From Skermania piniformis (GTDB lineage Bacteria > Actinomycetota > Actinomycetes > Mycobacteriales > Mycobacteriaceae): a stretch of 64,000 nucleotides of DNA. A program made the position numbers and the translations under genes. The stretch is from positions 1,984,001 to 2,048,000 of the forward strand of contig NZ_CP079105.1 in the NCBI RefSeq assembly GCF_019285775.1. The letters are read 5' to 3'. The stretch's first letter is position 1. Every line of letters begins with the position of its first letter. The notes beneath the pieces were generated by a model. The model did not search any database, was not told the origin of the DNA, and saw nothing but the letters and a program-made list of their open reading frames with translations. This document shows positions 59,453 to 64,000 of the stretch, piece after piece.

Positions 59453-60810
59453 TCGCTGCCGATGACGTGGTCGATCGAGCGCTCGCGGCGTCCCGCGCGG
59501 ACGAGACGGTGGTGATCGTCGCCGACACGGCGGAGGCATCGCTGCGTTGGGCCGGCAACTCGATGACCACGAACGGTCGCACGTCGAGTCGGTCCTGGAC
59601 TGTGGTGTCGATCGACCGGACCGGCGAACAGGCTCGGGTCGGCAGCGTCAGCTCCACCAGCGTCGACCCGAGCGATATCGAGATGGTGGTGCGGGCGAGC
59701 GAAGCGGCGGCCGCCGACGCCGAGCCGGCCGCAGATGCGATGTCCGCGCTTGCGGCGGTCACCGCCGTCGACGGCCCCGCCGCCCCGGTCGAGTCGCCCC
59801 GGATGTTCGAGCGGCTCGCCGCTCCGCTGGCCGAAGCGTTCTCGGTCGCCGACAAACTGTACGGCTTTGCGTTGCAACAGATCACCACCACGACGTTGGG
59901 TACCTCGGCGGGGCTGCGGCGGCGGTACACCGACCCGACCGGGTCGATCGAGTTGAACGGCAAACGCGGCGCCGGTGCCAGCGCCTGGGTCGGCGCCCAC
60001 ACCAAGGACTTCGCCGACGTCGACGTTCCGACGCTGCTGGCAGAACTCGACACCCGGCTGGATTGGACCGCGCGGCGGGTGGAGCTGCCCGCCGGCCGAT
60101 ACGACACCGTGCTCCCGCCGTCGCCGGTGGCCGACCTGATGATCGATCTGATGTGGTCGATGGAAGGTCGCGGCGCCGAAGAAGGACACACGGCGTTCAC
60201 CCGCTCGGGCGGGGGCACCCGGGTCGGCGAACGCCTGACCGACCTGCCGTTGACGCTGCGCTCCGACCCGCACGCGGCCGGCCTGGAGTATGCCCCGTTC
60301 GTCGCGACCGGCGCGTCGTCGGAGGCGATCTCGGTATTCGACAACGGGATGCCGATCGAGCGGGTCGACTGGATCCGGGACGGGACGATCGGTGCGCTCG
60401 CCTACCCTCGTTCCGCCGCCGCCGAATTCGGCGCTCCGGTGGCTGTGCCCGGCGAAAACCTGCTCCTCACCGGCGGTTCCGCCGCCTCGACCGCGGACCT
60501 GGTGGCCGATGTCGAACGCGGCCTGCTGCTCACCACGCTCTGGTACATCCGGATGGTCGACCCGATCACGCTGTTGCTCACCGGACTCACCCGGGACGGG
60601 GTGTACCTGATCGAGGACGGTGCGGTCACCGCGGCGGTGAACAACTTCCGGTTCAATGAAAGCCCGCTCGATCTGCTGCGCCGAGTCCGGGCGGCCGGGG
60701 CGACGGTGCCCACGCTGCCCCGCGAATGGAAGGACTGGTTCACCAGGACGGCGATGCCACCGCTGCGAATTCCCGACTTCCACATGTCCTCGGTGAGTCC
60801 GGCCACCTGA
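59449..60810 (+). CDS. tldE: TldE/PmbA-family subunit
   Basis: A 453-residue partner of TldD without the zinc motif; it supplies structural and substrate-binding surfaces. LPPSPVADLMIDLMWSMEGR and GYP-like GALAYPRSAAAEFG segments and the C-terminal NNFRFNESPLDLLRRV region are typical. GTG 59449 overlaps the tldD stop. Same gene pair as Rv2315c-Rv2314c. Confidence 0.92.
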
Positions 60811-60819
60811 GGACGATCA

Positions 60820-60851
60820 CCGGAGCCGGCTGATCCGGGCGGCTACTCCGG
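60820..60851. terminator. GC hairpin between convergent tldE and PPOX genes
   Basis: CCGGAG at 60820-60825 pairs with CTCCGG at 60846-60851, extended by a bulged CC/GG, in the 32-base gap between two genes ending toward each other. It probably terminates the tldDE transcript. Confidence 0.45.
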
Positions 60852-61232
60852 GTTCGCGGTGACCACGATGCCGCAGCTGCCGTCGCGGCCTCGGCGGATC
60901 AGGCTGCCGGTAACGGTGAACCAGCCGACGATCCCGTACCGGCGAGAGACGGCGGTACGAGCGCGGCGGGCGCCGTCGCCGTCCACCACCTCGGCCCGAC
61001 CGGTCACGATCGGCCCGAACCGTTTGTCCCCGCGCAGCGAGCAGGCCTGCACGGTCACGTCCGGATTCCGGCGCAGCCGCTTGACCTTCCAGGAATCCGT
61101 CACGGTCCAGAGGATGAGTTTCGAGCCGTCCACCGCGAACCAGAGCGGACTGCCGACCGGCGTGCCGTCCTTGCGATGGGTGGTCAGGTACACGTACTTC
61201 GCGTCGACGATCGAACCGAATGGAGAATCCAC
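60843..61232 (-). CDS. PPOX-class, probably F420-dependent, flavin-type oxidoreductase
   Basis: A 129-residue split-barrel protein (pyridoxamine-phosphate-oxidase-like): YVYLTTHRKDGTPVGSPLWF followed by KLILWTVTDSWKVKRLRRNP and GRAEVVD. This is the Rv1155-like/TIGR03666 type that binds coenzyme F420 in actinobacteria. Substrate unknown. It starts with GTG 61232, 36 bases before the Tn3-type inverted repeat. Confidence 0.85.
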   Translation of the reverse strand: MDSPFGSIVDAKYVYLTTHRKDGTPVGSPLWFAVDGSKLILWTVTDSWKVKRLRRNPDVTVQACSLRGDKRFGPIVTGRAEVVDGDGARRARTAVSRRYGIVGWFTVTGSLIRRGRDGSCGIVVTANPE

Positions 61233-61267
61233 CCGGCCACCCTAGCGAGGTTGTCGGACCCGACTAC

Positions 61268-61309
61268 GGGGCCCCGGAGTCCTGAAGGTGTCCCAGGGCG
61301 GCAGGTAAG
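61268..61309 (+). mobile_element. Left terminal inverted repeat of a Tn3-family transposon (putative)
   Basis: The sequence starts GGGG at 61268 and ends TAAG at 61309, the hallmark ends of Tn3-family terminal repeats (about 38 bp), and lies 52 bases upstream of the transposase GTG. Exact boundaries cannot be fixed because the right end is outside the window; a 5-bp target duplication cannot be tested. Confidence 0.5.
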
Positions 61310-61361
61310 ACCTGCGTGAATTCGTGCCGGTGCCTCAGGTTCGCCGTTACGCTCCGGTGCC

Positions 61362-64000
61362 GTGCAGCGCGAGTGGTCGACCGAGGATCTGGTGGCGTCG
61401 TGGACGTTGATCGGCGATGACTGGCAGCTGGTCGGCAACAAGACCGGTGCGACACGGCTCGGGTTCGCGCTGCTACTCAAGTTCTTCGAGATCGAGGCGC
61501 GCTTCCCCCGCAGTACAGCCGAATTCCCTTTCGAAGCTGTTGGTTACGTTGCTGAGCAGGTGAAGATCGATCCTGCCGAACTCGACCGGTACGACTGGGA
61601 CGGCCGCGCGATCGAGCGTCATCGGATGCAGATCCGCAGCGCGTTCGGCTTCCGCATGTTCACCAGGGCGGACGAGGACACGCTCGCCGAGTGGCTCGCC
61701 GCCGACGTGTGCCCGGTCGAGTTGCGCGACGAGCAGCTCCGCGAGGCCTTGCTGGTTCGATGCCGAACCGAGCGACTGGAACCGCCGGGGCGTATCGATC
61801 GAATCGTCGGATCGGCACGGGCGATGTTCGATCAGCGTTTCTGTGATCGCACAGTCACTCGATTGGGTGACGGCGGTACGGCTCGGCTGGAACAACTTGT
61901 CGACGGTGGCCTGTTGGCCGACTTGAAGACCGATCCCGGCCAGGTCGGGCTCGAGACGCTGCTACGAGAAATCGACAAGCTCGACGCGATCCGCCGCCTG
62001 CGCTTGCCGGTGGACCTGTTCTCCGACACGTCGGACAAGCTAGTTGAGGCGTGGCGAGCGCGCGCTGCCCGCGCGTATCCGTCGGATCTCCGTTCAGCCC
62101 CACGGCCGGTGCGGTGGACCCTGCTGGCGGCACTCTGCTGGGTGCGGTCGGCAGAGATCACCGACGCACTGGTGGATCTGCTGATCGCACTGGTGCACAA
62201 AATCAATGCGCGCGCCGATCGTCGCGTCGAGCGCGAGCTCATCGACGACCTCCGGCGAGTGCGTGGCAAGGAAGCCATCCTGTTCCGGCTGGCCGAGGCC
62301 GCCGTCGAGCACCCCGACGACACGGTGCGGGAGGCGTTGTACCCGGTCGTCGGCGAGAAGACGCTGCGCGAACTGGTTCGCGAGGCGAAGGCCGATCAGG
62401 ACGCGTTCCAGGCCCGTGTCCGGACGGTGTTGCGCGGCTCCTACAGCAGCTACTACCGGCGCATGCTCCCAGCACTGTTGGCGGCGTTGATGTTTCGCTG
62501 CAACAACACCGCGTACCGGCCGATCATGGAAGCCCTGGAGCTGCTCGCTCGTTACGCCGAGATCGACGGAAAGGTCCGCTTCTACGCCGCTAGCGACCGA
62601 GTTCCCCTCGACGGTGTCGTACCGAAAGCGTGGCGGGACGCAGTGCTCGACGAGCGAGGCCGGGTGGAGCGGATTCCGTACGAACTGTGCACGCTGATCG
62701 CGTTGCGGGATGCGTTGCGTCGCCGCGAAATCTACGTTCACGGCGCGAATCGTTGGCGCAATCCCGACGACGACCTGCCCGGCGACTTCGACACCACCCG
62801 CGAAGTGCATTACGCCGCGCTGCGACAGCCGATCGATCCGACCGAGTTCGTCACCGACCTCCGCACGCGCATGAACGACGCACTTACCCGCTTGGATGCC
62901 GCGCTCGTCGACGCCACCGCCGGGGTCACCGTCACCAGCCGGCGCGGCGAACCGTGGATCGCCGTGCCGAGGTTGGATGCACTGCCCGAACCGGCCAACC
63001 TGCAGAAGGTGAAGGACGAGGTGATCCGCCGCTGGGGCACCCTCGACCTGCTCGACGTGCTCAAAGACGCCGACTATCTCGCCGAGTTCACCGGCCAGTT
63101 CAGCTCCGTCGCCTCGCGTGAAGTCATCGATCGTGCCGCCCTCCGACGCCGACTCCTGTTGTGTCTGTTCGCGCTCGGCACGAACATGGGCATCCGAGCG
63201 ATCGTCGCCACCGGCGAGCACGGCGAATCCGAAGCCGCCCTACGCCACGTGCGCCGGCACTTCATCACCCGCGACAACCTCCGACGAGCGACCGCGACGC
63301 TGGTGAACGCGACATTCGCCGCCCGTGACCCGCACTGGTGGGGCACCGGCACTGCGTGCGCGTCGGATTCGAAGAAGTTCGGCTCGTGGGAGTCGAACCT
63401 GATGACCGAATGGCATCAGCGCTACGGCGGTCCCGGGGTGATGATCTACTGGCACGTCGAACGCCGCTCGACCTGCATCTACAGTCAACTCAAGTCATGC
63501 TCCTCCTCGGAGGTGGCCGCAATGATCGAGGGCCTGTTGCGGCACTGCACCGACACCGAGATCGAATCGAACTACGTCGACACCCACGGCGCATCGGTGG
63601 TCGGGTTCGCGTTCACCGAGCTGCTCGGCTTCCGGCTGCTGCCGAGGTTGAAGAACATCGGCGCGATCCGGCTCTATCGCACCGACGAACAAGCTGTCTA
63701 CGGGCAGCTCGGTCCCGTCGTGACACGGCCGATCCGCTGGGACCTGATCGCCCAGCAGTACGACCAGATGGTCAAGTACGCCAGCGCATTACGACTCAGC
63801 ACCGCAGAATCAGAGTCGATCCTGCGGCGCTTCACCCGCGGTGGACCCAAACACCCCACCTACCAGGCGCTCGAAGAACTCGGCCGCGCGGTGCGCACCA
63901 TCTTCGCCTGCGACTACCTCGCTCTACCCGAGTTGCGCCGTGAGATCCACGGCGGGCTGCAGGTGGTGGAGCAGTGGAACTCCGGCAACACCGTCATCTT
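61362..64000 (+). CDS. tnpA: Tn3-family transposase (3' end outside window)
   Basis: At least 879 codons are open from GTG 61362 to the window edge, with no stop. The N-terminal DUF4158-like part begins [16 protein letters not shown]. The DDE catalytic core is in the visible part: Asp669 in [11 protein letters not shown], Asp740 in [13 protein letters not shown], and Glu870 in [11 protein letters not shown], so all three acidic residues are intact. TnpA of this family is about 1000 residues, so roughly 100 are missing. No resolvase gene is seen on this side. It carries out replicative transposition; the gene looks undamaged. Confidence 0.95.
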   Translation, partial: MQREWSTEDLVASWTLIGDDWQLVGNKTGATRLGFALLLKFFEIEARFPRSTAEFPFEAVGYVAEQVKIDPAELDRYDWDGRAIERHRMQIRSAFGFRMFTRADEDTLAEWLAADVCPVELRDEQLREALLVRCRTERLEPPGRIDRIVGSARAMFDQRFCDRTVTRLGDGGTARLEQLVDGGLLADLKTDPGQVGLETLLREIDKLDAIRRLRLPVDLFSDTSDKLVEAWRARAARAYPSDLRSAPRPVRWTLLAALCWVRSAEITDALVDLLIALVHKINARADRRVERELIDDLRRVRGKEAILFRLAEAAVEHPDDTVREALYPVVGEKTLRELVREAKADQDAFQARVRTVLRGSYSSYYRRMLPALLAALMFRCNNTAYRPIMEALELLARYAEIDGKVRFYAASDRVPLDGVVPKAWRDAVLDERGRVERIPYELCTLIALRDALRRREIYVHGANRWRNPDDDLPGDFDTTREVHYAALRQPIDPTEFVTDLRTRMNDALTRLDAALVDATAGVTVTSRRGEPWIAVPRLDALPEPANLQKVKDEVIRRWGTLDLLDVLKDADYLAEFTGQFSSVASREVIDRAALRRRLLLCLFALGTNMGIRAIVATGEHGESEAALRHVRRHFITRDNLRRATATLVNATFAARDPHWWGTGTACASDSKKFGSWESNLMTEWHQRYGGPGVMIYWHVERRSTCIYSQLKSCSSSEVAAMIEGLLRHCTDTEIESNYVDTHGASVVGFAFTELLGFRLLPRLKNIGAIRLYRTDEQAVYGQLGPVVTRPIRWDLIAQQYDQMVKYASALRLSTAESESILRRFTRGGPKHPTYQALEELGRAVRTIFACDYLALPELRREIHGGLQVVEQWNSGNTVI

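Overview
The window is very GC-rich DNA from a mycolic-acid-type actinobacterium (order Mycobacteriales, most like a Nocardia/Rhodococcus relative). The evidence is gene content and order: pyrB-pyrC-(PH-like membrane gene)-carA-carB-pyrF-mihF-gmk-rpoZ-coaBC-metK-priA, then fmt-rsmB-rpe, ribD-ribE-ribBA-ribH, the zinc-ribbon gene/rbpA/ppm1/lnt cluster, and tldD-tldE. All of these are arranged largely as in Mycobacterium tuberculosis. GTG starts and ATGA/GTGA overlaps are common. No rRNA, tRNA or CRISPR array was seen.

Layout. 1-9801: pyrimidine operon, with a two-gene AAA ATPase/DUF4276 cassette spliced between carA and carB. 9802-17299: a tandem-repeat spacer, a DUF3558 lipoprotein, then mIHF, guanylate kinase, RNA polymerase omega, CoaBC, MetK and PriA. 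17300-23776: a PadR regulator with its operator, a secreted lipase, a small HhH protein, fmt, rsmB, an aldo/keto reductase and rpe. 23777-27642: an inserted monooxygenase/SDR/patatin operon with a divergent TetR gene. 27784-32638: a small helical protein, a second DUF3558 lipoprotein, the riboflavin genes and a PH-domain membrane protein. 32631-38801: an accessory stretch with two decapitated genes, small or unknown ORFs, a TetR/enoyl-CoA hydratase pair, a possible HicA-like/release-factor-like protein and a frameshifted M15 peptidase. 38980-45315: thioesterase, a DsbA-like protein without its cysteines, the rbpA region, ppm1, lnt and an amidohydrolase. 45312-49584: a decayed FAD monooxygenase beside a PadR gene, fxsA, a DUF389 protein and an alpha/beta hydrolase. 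49585-52905: a large caspase-NTPase-TPR protein abutting that hydrolase. 52909-57042: a five-gene catabolic-looking operon ending in its TetR gene. 57148-57908: remnants of a toxin-antitoxin-like pair and an HNH (13E12-type) gene. 57935-61232: tldD, tldE and a PPOX/F420 protein. 61268-64000: the left end and most of tnpA of a Tn3-family transposon that runs off the window.

The core genes supply UMP, riboflavin/FMN, CoA and SAM and make parts of the transcription apparatus (omega, RbpA, mIHF). The most interesting accessory items are two candidate immunity modules. One is the ATPase + TOPRIM-like DUF4276 pair embedded in the pyr operon with translational coupling kept on both sides. The other is the hydrolase + caspase/STAND/TPR pair, whose 42-residue repeats are almost identical at the DNA level. 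Functions are inferred from sequence motifs and remembered family knowledge; no database search was run.
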